DNA of 64,000 bases from JAODBQ01 sp047602055 (lineage in GTDB: Bacteria; Actinomycetota; Acidimicrobiia; Acidimicrobiales; Ilumatobacteraceae): positions 2,976,001-3,040,000 of the forward strand of contig JASGIG010000001.1 of assembly GCA_047602055.1 (NCBI GenBank). Reading direction: 5' to 3'. The first letter of the stretch is position 1. Every line of letters begins with the position of its first letter. The notes below the pieces were generated by a model that was given only the letters and a program-made list of their open reading frames with translations, searched no databases and was not told where the DNA came from. The translations under genes and the position numbers were made by a program. Below, piece by piece: positions 16,597 through 26,600 of the stretch.

Positions 16597-17401
16597 CGGT
16601 TTGATCGAGTCTGGCGCTGTACCGCTACTGGAGTTTCGAGATGTCAGCCTCGCGTATGGGGCCACGACTGTCCTGAAGTCGATCAACTTCACTGTCAACG
16701 AGGACGAGCGGGTGACGCTCATCGGGCCGAGCGGATCGGGCAAGAGCAGCTTGCTCCGACTGGCGATGGGGCTCGAGGTCCCGAAGGCCGGAGATGTGGC
16801 GCTCTCCGGAAGTAGCCTCTTCTTCGCTGGCGACGGGAGGAGGCGCAAGCTCCGGCCAGCGCGGGAGCGGGTGAAGGCCCGCCGTGACTTCGGGATGGTG
16901 TTCCAGCACTTCAACCTGTTCCCACACATGACAGCGGCACAGAACGTCGAGCTTCCCCTGCGCGAGTGCAAGGGGGTGAGCAAGTCCGCTGCCCGAAAGG
17001 CGTCAAGGGAGATCCTCGCCCGGGTCGGGCTGGTCTCGCTCGTCGATCGCTATCCGCACCAGCTGTCGGGTGGGCAGCAGCAACGTGTCGGGCTCGCGCG
17101 GGCGCTCGCCGTCGAACCGCGGATCCTGCTCCTCGATGAGATCACCTCGGCGCTCGACCCGGAACTGGTGAACGAGGTGCTGGCCGTCGTGCGGGACGTG
17201 GCGCTGACGACGCAGATCGCGATGCTGATCGTCACCCACGAAATGGGTTTCGCGTGGCAGATCTCTGACCGGGTGGTGATGCTCGATCACGGCGTCATCG
17301 TCGAGGACGGGCCGCCCGAGCAGATCTTCGACTCGCCGCAGAACGCGCGCACTGCGGGGTTCCTGGCGGCCGTGCTGCATCACGAGGGTGTCAGGCAATG
17401 A
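16571..17401 (+). CDS. Amino-acid ABC transporter ATP-binding protein
   Basis: A 276-residue ATPase of the polar amino-acid uptake family. Walker A GPSGSGKSS at about residue 53, Q-loop in FGMVFQHFNLFPHMTA, signature LSGGQQQRVGLARAL, Walker B ILLLDEITSALDPEL, and the switch His in MLIVTHEMGFA are all intact. It powers the two permeases encoded upstream. GTG 16571 is taken as start (AGGGTGGAG precedes it); the longer frame from 16505 lies within the permease gene. The stop overlaps the ATG of the iron-sulfur gene (ATGA). Confidence 0.93.
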   Translation: MEQVVLEHDGLIESGAVPLLEFRDVSLAYGATTVLKSINFTVNEDERVTLIGPSGSGKSSLLRLAMGLEVPKAGDVALSGSSLFFAGDGRRRKLRPARERVKARRDFGMVFQHFNLFPHMTAAQNVELPLRECKGVSKSAARKASREILARVGLVSLVDRYPHQLSGGQQQRVGLARALAVEPRILLLDEITSALDPELVNEVLAVVRDVALTTQIAMLIVTHEMGFAWQISDRVVMLDHGVIVEDGPPEQIFDSPQNARTAGFLAAVLHHEGVRQ

Positions 17402-18583
17402 CGACCGAACTTGCCGGGAGACGTATTCGTGGCATCGAGGATGTGCCAGTCGAGTTGCGGACGACGCCAGGTACCCGACGGTGGCCGGTCGACGAGGCGT
17501 ACTACTCCCGAACCGCTCCCGAGGTGCAGTTTCCGTTCACCAAGGTCGGGCACGCCCATGAGCGTCTCGAGATGGTGCGCAACCCGAATCGGCCGATCCT
17601 CGCCGCCGAGTTCTCCGCCCAGGTGGAGCGGACCCTGGAGAGGCTGCTGGCCGTCGGCGTCAGGGAGCCGGCCAACACGGCGCGCCCTGGCCCAGAGTTC
17701 TCCACCGAGTTGCGAGAGTTCTGCCACGGCGTCGGCCTGGACCTGGTCGGGTTCGCTCCCTTCCGGGCGCACTACACGTACGCCAACTGTCGCGACCAGG
17801 TGAAGAAGTACCCGTCGGTGATCATCGTCGGCCTCGGCCGAGACCTGCAGCGAGCGACCGCGAACCTGCTGACGATCGAATATCAGCGTGACTCGTACGT
17901 CTTCATGGACAGGTTGGCCAACCTGGCCATCGAGGTCGCCGAGTTCCTGCTCGAGCATGGTGCACGTTGCCAGATGTTGGGAGGCGCGCTCGGCCTTGAT
18001 CTCGTCAAGCTCTTGCCATACGCCGAGGATGCGGGGCTGGGTCAGCTCGCGGCGAACGGGCTCGTCCTCTCGCCCGAATACGGATCAGCGTGGCACCCAT
18101 TGGGAATGTCGACTGACATCGAGCTCCTGTACGGCGCGCCCATCGATTTCGGTATCGGTCGGCTGTGCGAGGAATGTCAGGTGTGTGTTCACAGGTGCCC
18201 TGGACATGCGCTGATGTCGCGGAAAAGTGCACTACCGCGGTGTGCTGAAGCACAAGATCATGCCCGAGCGTTGCACGCCGATCATGGAGATGACCTCTAC
18301 CTGCGGGATTTGCGTGAACGTGTGCCCGGTGCAGCGATATGGCCTGGCCGAGGTACTCGGCCACTATCGGGCCACCGGTGGCGAAATCCTCGGCAAGGGA
18401 ACCGATGAACTCGAAGGATACAGCGTACCAGGCCTCGGCTATTTCGGTCCGGGGCAGCGCCCTGCGTTCGAGCGTCATGAGAGAACGATCGACTACGAGC
18501 TCGCGGAGTCGATCGATGTCGAGCCTTGGCCGCCCGAATCCGACGGTTCGGTCGAAGATGGTGAGGAGGGTGAAAGTCGATGA
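17398..18583 (+). pseudogene. 4Fe-4S protein, reductive-dehalogenase/QueG-like, frameshifted
   Basis: Two frames together make a protein of about 394 residues. The first (17398-18226) holds an N-terminal domain with GVGLDLVGFAPFRAHYTYAN, HGARCQMLGG and GLSPEYG-like segments as in reductive dehalogenases and epoxyqueuosine reductases, then CEECQVCVHRCPGHAL, one 4Fe-4S motif. After AAAA at 18223-18226 the frame must skip one base to continue as VHYRGVLKHKIMPERC and CGICVNVCPVQRYG, the second cluster. The shift in a run of four A suggests a base-call error. No corrinoid-binding motif is obvious. Overlaps on both sides (ATGA) place it firmly in the operon, where it may carry electrons for the oxidoreductases. 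No substrate is claimed. Confidence 0.75.
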
Positions 18584-19728
18584 GCTTGAGCAGTTCCACA
18601 TTCGATGTTCTCGTGATCGGTGGCGGCATCGCCGGCGTCTCGGCGGCATACGAGATCGCACTTCGCGGCAGACATGTCGGGCTGCTCGAACAGGAGTCGA
18701 GCCTTGCGTACCACACGACCGGACGCTCGGCGGCGACCTTCCTCGAGACAATCGGTGGTCCGACCGTGCAGCGCCTCACCGTGGCGAGTCGAGCCTTCTT
18801 TGAGTCGCCGCCCGACTGGTTCACCCGGCCGCTCCTCACCCCGTTGCAGAACCTGCTGCTGGGGCCCAAGGGCACGGGAACCGAGATCGAGGCGTTGGCG
18901 CGGGAGGTCGGTGAGCTGGTCCCGACGGTCCGCTTGCTCGACCCGAAGGAGGCATGCGCCATCCACCCGCAGCTCCGCGAGGACTGGCTGGAGGTGTGCA
19001 TGTTGGAGCCGGACGGCATGGAGATCGACGTCGGCGCGCTCCACCAGGGCTATGTGGCCGGCCTGCGGGCGAACGGTGGGGAGGTGATGCTCTCGGCCCG
19101 GGTCGATGGCCTTGAGTCGGCCGGGGCGATGTGGACGGCCGCGACACCAGCCGGTCGGTTCAATGCTCCGGTAGTGGTCAATGCGGCAGGGGCCTGGGGT
19201 GACCGGGTCGGTGCGCTGGCCGGCGCTTCGGCGGTCGGCCTCAGCCCGCTGCGGCGCACGGTCTTCATGCTCGGCGCTCCCGAAGGTGTCAAGACGGCAG
19301 GGCTGCCGATCACCGGTGATGTCGGCGGGACCTTCTACTTCAAGCCGGAGGGACCGCAGTTCCTCTGCTCGCCGGCGGATGAGAACCCGTCCGAGCCGTG
19401 CGACGCCCAGCCGGAGGAGATCGACATTGCCAAAGCACTCGATCGCATCGCCGAGGCGACCCATCTGGATACGCAGCACGTGCGCGCCAAATGGGCCGGC
19501 CTGCGCACATTCGCGCCGGACCGTTGCCCGGTCGTGTCGGGTGAGCGTGAGTTGCCGGGCTACTTCTGGGTCGTCGGCCAGGGCGGGTTCGGGATCCAAA
19601 CGGCGCCGGCGATGGGCCGTGTCGCGGCAGCACTTGCGCTCGGCGAGGCGTTACCGACCGTGCTCGACGATCTCGGCCTCACGGCTTCCGACTTGGAGCG
19701 GGGCCGGCTCGAGCGAGTCGTCTCCTGA
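18580..19728 (+). CDS. FAD-dependent amine/amino-acid oxidoreductase (DadA/DAO family)
   Basis: A 382-residue flavoprotein. The FAD dinucleotide motif VLVIGGGIAGVSAAYEIALRG is at residues 10-30, followed by LLEQESSLAYHTTGRSAA; the substrate domain lies between, and the C-terminal FAD segment reads WVVGQGGFGIQTAPAMGR. The family oxidises amines and amino acids to imines. It resembles DAO-family enzymes rather than monoamine oxidases. ATG overlaps the upstream stop (ATGA) after GAGGAGGG, and its stop overlaps the next start (TGATG). With a RidA-like protein and a 2-oxoacid ferredoxin oxidoreductase nearby, oxidation of an imported amino acid to an imino acid is the likely step. Confidence 0.88.
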   Translation: MSLSSSTFDVLVIGGGIAGVSAAYEIALRGRHVGLLEQESSLAYHTTGRSAATFLETIGGPTVQRLTVASRAFFESPPDWFTRPLLTPLQNLLLGPKGTGTEIEALAREVGELVPTVRLLDPKEACAIHPQLREDWLEVCMLEPDGMEIDVGALHQGYVAGLRANGGEVMLSARVDGLESAGAMWTAATPAGRFNAPVVVNAAGAWGDRVGALAGASAVGLSPLRRTVFMLGAPEGVKTAGLPITGDVGGTFYFKPEGPQFLCSPADENPSEPCDAQPEEIDIAKALDRIAEATHLDTQHVRAKWAGLRTFAPDRCPVVSGERELPGYFWVVGQGGFGIQTAPAMGRVAAALALGEALPTVLDDLGLTASDLERGRLERVVS

Positions 19729-21124
19729 TGGGCGTCAGCATCCCGGCCCTCGACGTCGATCGAGGCCGCGCCGTGAGCGGTACGGCGAGGGTCGGACGCT
19801 GGGTGGCATCGATCGACTGGAGCAACGTTCCCGAAGGTGTGTGGGCGGCAGCTCATCGGTCGTTCTGGGACACGGTCGGCTGCATCATCGGCGGCTTCGG
19901 TACGACGTCCGCACGGATCTGCGCCGAGGTCGCGGCCCGTGAGCCGGGTGTCGTCAAGCTGCCGTTTGGCCGGACCGCGCCCTTGGCCATGGGGGCGTTG
20001 GCCTATGCCTCAGCCGCAAGCGCGCTGGACCTTGACGATGGTCACTACGAAGGGGGAGCGATCCATCCAGGTTCGGTGATCGTGTCGTCGCTGCTCGCAT
20101 CGGCGCCGCAGGAGATGGCGATCGGGACGCTGCTGCGCTCGCAGATCGTCGGGTACGAGGTGGCACTGCGTGCGGCCCGCATCCTGTGGCCGCGCGATCC
20201 GTCGTCGCGCTATCACTGCACCGGGACTGCTGGCGCGCTTGGCGCGGCCGCTGCCTGCGCTCACCTCGCGGGCGCCGACGCCGGCGCGGTGTCCCGGGCG
20301 ATCGCGACCGCATGGGGACACGCCCCGATGTCCTCGTTCCAGCTGCCGATGATCAAGGAGTCGATCGCCTGGGCCGCCGCCACCGGCGTCGTCGCCGCCG
20401 AGCTGTCACGCGCCGGCTTCATGGCCTCCACGCGAGATGTGCCGCCTCCGGATATCCATCCCCCGACCCCGTTCGACGAGATGCCTCCTGGTACCGATGT
20501 GTTCGTCGACTCTCTCGGGTCCGTTTACGAGACGGCGAACGTCTACCTCAAGCCGTTCGCGGCGTGCCGCTATACCCATGCGGCAGCCGAGTCGTTGCGA
20601 CGACTCGTCGCCGATCGTGGCAACGCGTCGATCTCGGAGGTCGTCGTCGGCACGCACCGCAATGCCGTCTTCCTGGATGACCCGAAGCCGCCGACGCTCG
20701 ACCACGCGCAGTACAGCTATCAATTCGTTCTCGCAGCAATCCTGCAGACTGGTGCGGCTGGTGTGCGTGAGATGTCCGAGACGGCCCTCGATGACAGGGC
20801 GCGACTGGCGTGGTGCGAGCGCATCCGAGTCGTACACGACCCAACGATGGATGAGCTCACCCGGCGTGCTATCCCAGTTCGCTCGAGGTTCGCTTCGATG
20901 ACGGCACCGTGGAGCGCCTGATCTGTACCGAAGCACCGGGTGACCATCGGTCGCCGCTTACCGAGCAGGAGTGGTCCAGGAAGCTCGACGAGCTGTTCCG
21001 GACGGGTCTCCAGGATGCCGAGGCGGAGTCGTTGCACGAGCGCGTCGCCGACCGCTCGACGCCCGTGGGAGTGGTTCGCCGGGCGATCGCCGAGGTGCAG
21101 CTCCCCGATCCTGAGAAAGCGTGA
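19728..21124 (+). pseudogene. MmgE/PrpD-family protein, frameshifted
   Basis: The family includes 2-methylcitrate dehydratase, cis-aconitate decarboxylase and iminodisuccinate epimerase. Residues 1-385 show the helical domain (AAHRSFWDTVGCIIGGFG, AYASAASALDLDDGHYEGGA, HPGSVIVSSLLA, RYHCTGTAGALGAAAACA) and KPFAACRYTHAAAESLRRLV. Near 20878 the frame breaks after RAIPV; one added base restores SSLEVRFDDGTVERLICTEA and the normal C-terminus to TGA 21124. Repaired length is about 465 residues, usual for the family. The activity cannot be assigned; an isomerase or dehydratase of an imino- or carboxylic acid would fit the neighbours. Confidence 0.8.
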
Positions 21125-21133
21125 GGTTCCACC

Positions 21134-21491
21134 ATGGCAGAGCGAGCTCTTCACTCCCGCCGTGACCGTCAGCGGCGCGATCGGCGTGTGCTCGGGTCAG
21201 ATCGGCGTCGCGGATGGTCAGCTGGTGAAGGGGGTGATCCCGCAACTTCGACAGGCGCTCCGGAACGTTGACGCGGTCTTGGCCATGGCCGGCGCGTCGC
21301 TCGACGACGTCTTCAAGGTGACGCTGTACCTCACCGACATCGGTCACTACTCGGCCGTCAACGAGGAGTATGTGGAGTGGTTCCCGCAACATCCGCCGGC
21401 ACGGACGGCTGTCCAGGTCTCCGGACTCCCGATGGGCGCCGCGGTGGAGGTGGAGGCCTGGTTCCGGAGCACCGCTCGCTCGGCGATGTAG
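21134..21491 (+). CDS. RidA/YjgF-family protein, start region frameshifted
   Basis: The family hydrolyses reactive 2-imino acids released by PLP or flavin enzymes. The body reads ELFTPAVTVSG, VCSGQIGVADGQLV, QLRQALRNVDAVLAMAGASL, VFKVTLYLTDIGHYSAVNEEY and PARTAVQVSGLPMGAAVEVE, the full conserved core including the Arg of PARTAV. A good start (ATG 21134, GAGG seven bases before) lies in another frame; removing one base near 21143 gives MAEELFTPAV. Without that repair no normal start sits at the right place. The protein would be about 118 residues. Location after the flavin oxidoreductase fits hydrolysis of its imine product. Confidence 0.75.
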
Positions 21492-21589
21492 TCGTCGTCA
21501 ACGGTCGTGTCGCGCTGGGCCTTGCGACGAGCGCATGGACGTGGTCGATGCGCTGTTCGTGCCCGGTAGGCTCGTGTCCGAAAATGGAT

Positions 21590-21625
21590 TCAAGTTGGTA
21601 TGCGAAATCGATTCGGAGATCGTGA
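21590..21625. promoter_or_regulatory. Putative autoregulatory GntR-type operator
   Basis: TTGGTATGCGAAATCGATTC at 21595-21614 shares the ATGCGAAA core with sites at 11521 and 14121 and lies just before the regulator gene. FCD-type GntR proteins often bind such TGGTATnC half-sites and control their own gene. Confidence 0.4.
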
Positions 21626-21632
21626 GATGGCT

Positions 21633-21639
21633 GGGGGAG
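21633..21639 (+). promoter_or_regulatory. Ribosome binding site deciding the GntR start
   Basis: GGGGGAG lies 5 bp before GTG 21645 and favours that start over the in-frame ATGs at 21600 and 21627. Confidence 0.5.
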
Positions 21640-21644
21640 TAACA

Positions 21645-22328
21645 GTGGCAAGCTTGGTGGCGGCGCCCGAACCGGAGGTCGGGCCCGCGGACCTGCTCGC
21701 CCACCAGGTCTATCGATCGCTCAGATCCGAGGTGCTCCGAGGCGCGATCCGTCCGAACGAGCGGCTGATCGAGAGCGACGTCTCGACTCGGCTGAACACG
21801 AGCCGAACCCCATTGCGCGAGGCACTCCAGCGTCTCGCCGCCGACGGGTTGATCGAGCGCGTTCGACGCGGTTGGCGCGTGCGTGAGTTCGCGCTGACGG
21901 AGATCCTCGAGGTGTACGAAGCCCGCGCCGCGCTTGAAGGCTACGCGGCGCGGCTGGCGTGCGAGCGGGCGACGGCCGCCGATCGCGAGGCGATCCTCGG
22001 TGTGCACGACCAGCTCGGCAAGCTGCACAAGGTGATGACGCCCGGCGATCCGCTGGACGATCTGATCGCGATGAACGAGCGGTTCCACACATTGATCAAC
22101 GAGGCCGCGCACAACAGCCGGCTCGAGCGCTTGATCGAGCACAACCAGAGCTACTACTTCAACATCCGTACGGCTTCGCTCTATTCGTTGAGCGAGCTCG
22201 AAGAGACGTACGCCGATCACATCCGCATCGTCGACGCTCTGCTGGAGCGCGACGGGGACCTGGCCGAGGGCGTCACCAGGCGGCACATCATGGACTCCGC
22301 GTTGGTGATCAAGCAGCGGATGACCTGA
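21645..22328 (+). CDS. GntR-family transcriptional regulator with FCD ligand domain
   Basis: A 227-residue regulator. The N-terminal winged helix-turn-helix is at about residues 15-80 (AHQVYRSLRSEVLRGAIRPN, LIESDVSTRLNTSRTPLREA, LAADGLIERVRRGWRVREF), the FadR-type pattern. Residues 85-225 form the all-helical FCD domain (EVYEARAALEGYAARLA, NERFHTLINEAAHN, HIRIVDALLERD) whose His/Asp residues bind a metal and an organic acid. It closes the catabolic island and has the same strand, so it likely senses the substrate or an intermediate and controls the island and itself. Confidence 0.92.
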   Translation: MASLVAAPEPEVGPADLLAHQVYRSLRSEVLRGAIRPNERLIESDVSTRLNTSRTPLREALQRLAADGLIERVRRGWRVREFALTEILEVYEARAALEGYAARLACERATAADREAILGVHDQLGKLHKVMTPGDPLDDLIAMNERFHTLINEAAHNSRLERLIEHNQSYYFNIRTASLYSLSELEETYADHIRIVDALLERDGDLAEGVTRRHIMDSALVIKQRMT

Positions 22329-22376
22329 TCTTGCCCTCCGAGGGCGGGAGCGATGGTCGCGCCGAGTGCGCCTCAG

Positions 22377-23012
22377 TCACCCGTCGGGCAGCTCGCGCGC
22401 CGTGGCCTCGATGACGTCGGCGAGGTCGGCGGGGAGGTCACGGGGGAACGGCTCGTCGCCTGCCAGGCGGTCTTCGACCTGTCCGCCGAGGCCGCCCTGG
22501 TCGACGATCGCTCGCGCGACGAGCGGACCGAACGCACCGCCGACGCCGAGCTGCCCGCTGGCGACGGCGCCGATCAGGGCCATCGACACCCGCCGCGCCG
22601 CCGGCTGGACACGATCCCAGTCGACCTGCGCGGCCAGCGCGCGAGACGCCTTGGCAGCCTCGCTGGTGCGGTCGCGCGTCGCGGCGCGCACCACGGTCCA
22701 GTCGACGCGCCGCATCGAGGTGACGACCTCGTCCGCAGCGTCACCGTCCGGCTCGTCAGGCGCGGCGGGCGCTCCGGCCGCCTTGTCGGTGGCACCGCGC
22801 ACGAGACGCACGGCGGCGTCGACCTGCTCGGTGGGCGACGCCCAGATCGGCTGGGCGGGCGTGTCGTCGCCACGCTTGCCGGCCTCGTACTCGTTCTTCA
22901 ACGACTGCGCGGCGCGCCGGGCGCGAGCCGTGAGCCGGCCGAGAGCGCTCGCCTCGGCGGGGTGATCGGGGTCCTCGGCCATTCCGTCGTAGGAGGCTAC
23001 GCGCTCGCCCAT
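22377..23012 (-). CDS. Hypothetical protein, Ala-rich
   Basis: A 211-residue soluble protein that I do not recognise. It is rich in Ala, Asp and Arg with a basic helical N-terminal part (LGRLTARARRAAQSLKNEY), a middle with repeated charged helices and a C-terminal segment GQLGVGGAFGPLVARAIVDQ, weakly amphipathic, ending in acidic DLPADLADVIEATARELPDG. No cysteine motif, signal peptide or clear membrane helix. The start is uncertain (ATG 23012, or ATG 22982, codon 11). It is divergent from msrB with a 40-bp gap, and its stop faces the GntR gene 48 bp away. Confidence 0.6.
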   Translation of the reverse strand: MGERVASYDGMAEDPDHPAEASALGRLTARARRAAQSLKNEYEAGKRGDDTPAQPIWASPTEQVDAAVRLVRGATDKAAGAPAAPDEPDGDAADEVVTSMRRVDWTVVRAATRDRTSEAAKASRALAAQVDWDRVQPAARRVSMALIGAVASGQLGVGGAFGPLVARAIVDQGGLGGQVEDRLAGDEPFPRDLPADLADVIEATARELPDG

Positions 23013-23052
23013 CGGAGATACCGTTGGGGGCCCACCTGACGAGGAGGTCGAG

Positions 23053-23478
<426 letters not shown>

Positions 23479-23484
23479 GGTTTC

Positions 23485-23634
23485 GACGCTCGCTGCGCTC
23501 GCTCATCTCGGTCGAGCTTCGCGGAGCGGCCTTCGGCCGCACCCGGCTGGCAGTTCGCCTCACGCACAGCGAGTCGGCCCACGGCAGAGGGGGATCGCGC
23601 CTCGCACCCTCCGCACCACCCCACACTCGCGGGC
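23485..23634. repeat. Dispersed intergenic repeat, copy B (partner at 4650-4804)
   Basis: The gap after msrB repeats the sequence found after pknG: CGCTCGCTCATCTCGG, GAGCGGCCTTCGGCCGC hairpin and GCCTCACGCACAGCGAGTCGG, in the same order. It begins with CGCTCGCTGCGCTCGCTCAT, the reverse complement of the ATGAGCGAGCGCAGCGAGCG junction repeat. It fills the space between msrB and the convergent lipase gene. Confidence 0.75.
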
Positions 23635-23644
23635 ATCGCCGGTG

Positions 23645-26600
23645 CTATCCGTGTTTGTAGTCGGCGATGCGCCAGCGCTGGTGGAAGGCGAGGTGGGCGA
23701 GCGAGGTCGTCACGGCGACGGCGGCGACGCCGGCCCACAGGATCGGGCGGAAGGCGAACGCCAGGCGCAGCCACGTGCCGGCGCCGGGCACCGGCTTCAT
23801 CCGCGAGAACATCGCCCAGAACCCGACGATGCCGGCGCCGAGCAAGGACGCGAACACGCGCCACGCGAACCGGGCCCACGACCACAGCAGCCACATCGCC
23901 ACGAGCGATGCGCCGGTGGCCATCCACGTGTACGGGTTCAGCAGGTGGCGGTCGAAGTGGGTCAGGGCGGCGTCGGCCGGCAGGTCGAACAACCGCCGGC
24001 GCGCCGCCGGCCACTGACTGAGCGCGGCACCGGCCGCGAACGATGCGATCGTCAGCCCGACGAACACCGGCGCACCGCGCTCGGGTCGCCATCGGCGCCG
24101 GCGGTACAGCCGCCCGAGCATCACGGCGACGCTCCCGCCGAGCAGCAGGACGAGCCAGGCGACGAGGCCGCGCAGGCGGATGACGAGGACGACGTTGAAC
24201 ACCAGCGCGAGCGCGAACAGGCCGCGGGAGCGGGCCAGGACGATCCCCAGCGTCGATATCGGCGCCGGCTTGAGCGGGACGCGCAGCCAGCGCCACAGCC
24301 GCCGCTGCGGTCGGGTGGCCGACCACAGGGCGTATGCGCTGCGCACGCCGAGCGCCGTCGACCAGCTACGCCCCCAGACGTCGCCGAACGAGCGCGGCGA
24401 GATCTGGTAGTCGGCGACGGCGGTGGCCAACGTCGCCGGCACCTTCGCCGGGGCGGCGCTCGCCGCGGTTCGTGCCGGGGGCTCGGGGCGCAGGCTGGAC
24501 GCGAGCACGCCGGGCAGCTCTTCGGCGAGGATCTCCCACTGGCGGCGTAGCACGAGCAACTGCTTGGTGACGTGCAGCCGGATCGTCTCGCCGTCGTCGC
24601 GCTCGGAGCGCAGCTCGGCGTTGACGGTGTCACGGTGGCGCGCCCACAGGTCGGCCGCCGCGGCGTCGAGCTCGGCGGTCCAGCCCGACGGGCAGGTCGG
24701 CGGCAGGCTGAACGGCCGGGTGACGATCGCCTCGATGGCGGCGACGAGCTGCGGGTGGTCGCCGCGCATCCGCCCCTTCGTCGTCGTCAGGTCGACCAGG
24801 CTCTTGGCCGCGTCGAGCCGACCCCACATCCAGTCGTTGGCCCGCCAGCGCTCGGAGATGAACGCCGAGAAGTTGCCGAGCGATGCGCCGGCGAGCTTGT
24901 CGCCGGCGGCGACCTTGCCGTGCGGCGCGACCAGCTCGCCCTCGGTGAACCGCGGCCCGGCGTAGGCCAGGTCACTTGTCCGCAGGCACAGCGGACTCAC
25001 GTTGCTGCCGGCGATGCGCAGGTACTGCAGGTGTGTCGGCAGCGCCGCGGCGATGCCGTGGTGTACGCCGGCGGTGAGGTCGTCGACGGCGCGCAGCACG
25101 CGGATCACCGCGGCCGGGTCGGACGCCGCGGCGACCGCGGCGTGCACCGGTCGCAGATCGACGTCGCCCGCGCTCGGCGCCCGTGGCGCGTCCAACGCGC
25201 CGAGGCGGTGCGCCGCGCCGCCGAGCGCCTCCCACATCGCGTCGGCGATGCGTCCCGGGACCCCGGCGGCGCGCACCGTCGGGCGCATCGTGCCCGCGTA
25301 CAGCGCGGCGAGCCCCGGATCGTCGCCCGCGCCGGCGGCCAGCTCGACGGGCCGCAGCGGCAGCCGGTGGACGAGCGCGAGGACGTCGTCGTCGCTGTCG
25401 AGATCGGCGATCGCCTTCGACATCGCCGCGACGATCTCGCCGGCCGTGCTGCGCGGATCGGCCGTCACCGTGTCGAGCGCCGCGAGGTCGACGTGCGTGC
25501 CGAGCAGCTGAGCGAGCTGCATCAGGTGGTAGCAGTGCAGCTTCACCGCCCCGGCATCGCGGGCCAGCTCCGCCGAGCGGCGCTGCACCGCCCGAGCCCA
25601 CTGGGTGAGCAGCGCCGCGGTCCGGGCGATCGGGGCGAACGGCCGCACCGGCGTGGGTTGGGCGTCGATCACCGAGGTGAGCGCGACGCGCAGGTCGGTC
25701 AGCTGCGACGATGTCGCCGCGCCGAGCGGCGACGGGTCGACGGCCATGCCGATCGGCCGCCACTGCAGCTCGACGAGCGGGGCGACGAGCAGGGCGTGCA
25801 CGCGGCCGGCGTCCATCGACGTCGCGCCCGAGCCGGGTCGGCCGCCGCCGCGCAGCGTGTCCGCCAGGGGCGCCAGCGCGGCCGTCCACGCGGTGGCCGC
25901 ATCGGCGGCGTCGACGTTGTGGCGGCGCAACACCTCGACATCGTCGAGGATCGTCTCGGACATGAACGCGCTGGCAAGGCCGGAGGCGACGCCCAGCAGC
26001 GTCGGTCTGCGGGTGTCCTCGGCAGCCACCGGCGTCAGCAGGTCGGGGCTCGGCTGGAGGTAGATCAGCCAGCGGTCGGTGACGTCGATCGCCGGCACGT
26101 CGGGCACGCCCTCGATCGCGTGGGCGACGGGGATGTTGTCGACGATGCCGCCGTCGAGCAGCCACATCGCGCTGGTCGGGATCGCCGGCAGCAGCAGCAC
26201 GCCGGGCATCGCGCCGCAATCGAAGCGCACCGGCTCGAACGCCGTGGGGAACGACGCCGTCGTCCGCGCCGCGTCGGCCAGCTGGGCGTCGACCACCTCC
26301 GGGGCTGCGCCGACGAGATCGCTCGTCGACGGCGTCGCCGCGAGGTGGCGGAAGTGGAACAGGCCGCCGGAGCGCCGGGCCGCGTCCGGGCTGTAGTCGT
26401 CGTCCTCGATCTGGACGTGGACGCCGTGGTGCACCGTGGCACTGAGGAACACCTCGAGGCGGTGGTCGAGCGCGGCGATCGTCGTGTCGGGCGGCGGCTG
26501 GCGCAGGCGGTGGACCTCGTCGAGCACCCGGTTGCGGAAGTACTCGCCGCCGAGCAGCGAGCGCCGGTCGTGGTCCGTCCCGACGTCGCTCTCCAGCAGC

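Noticed and set aside
18223..18226. Programmed frameshift at AAAA in the 4Fe-4S gene
   Set aside because: No slippery heptamer, stem-loop or Shine-Dalgarno stimulator was seen, and similar one-base errors occur in six other genes.
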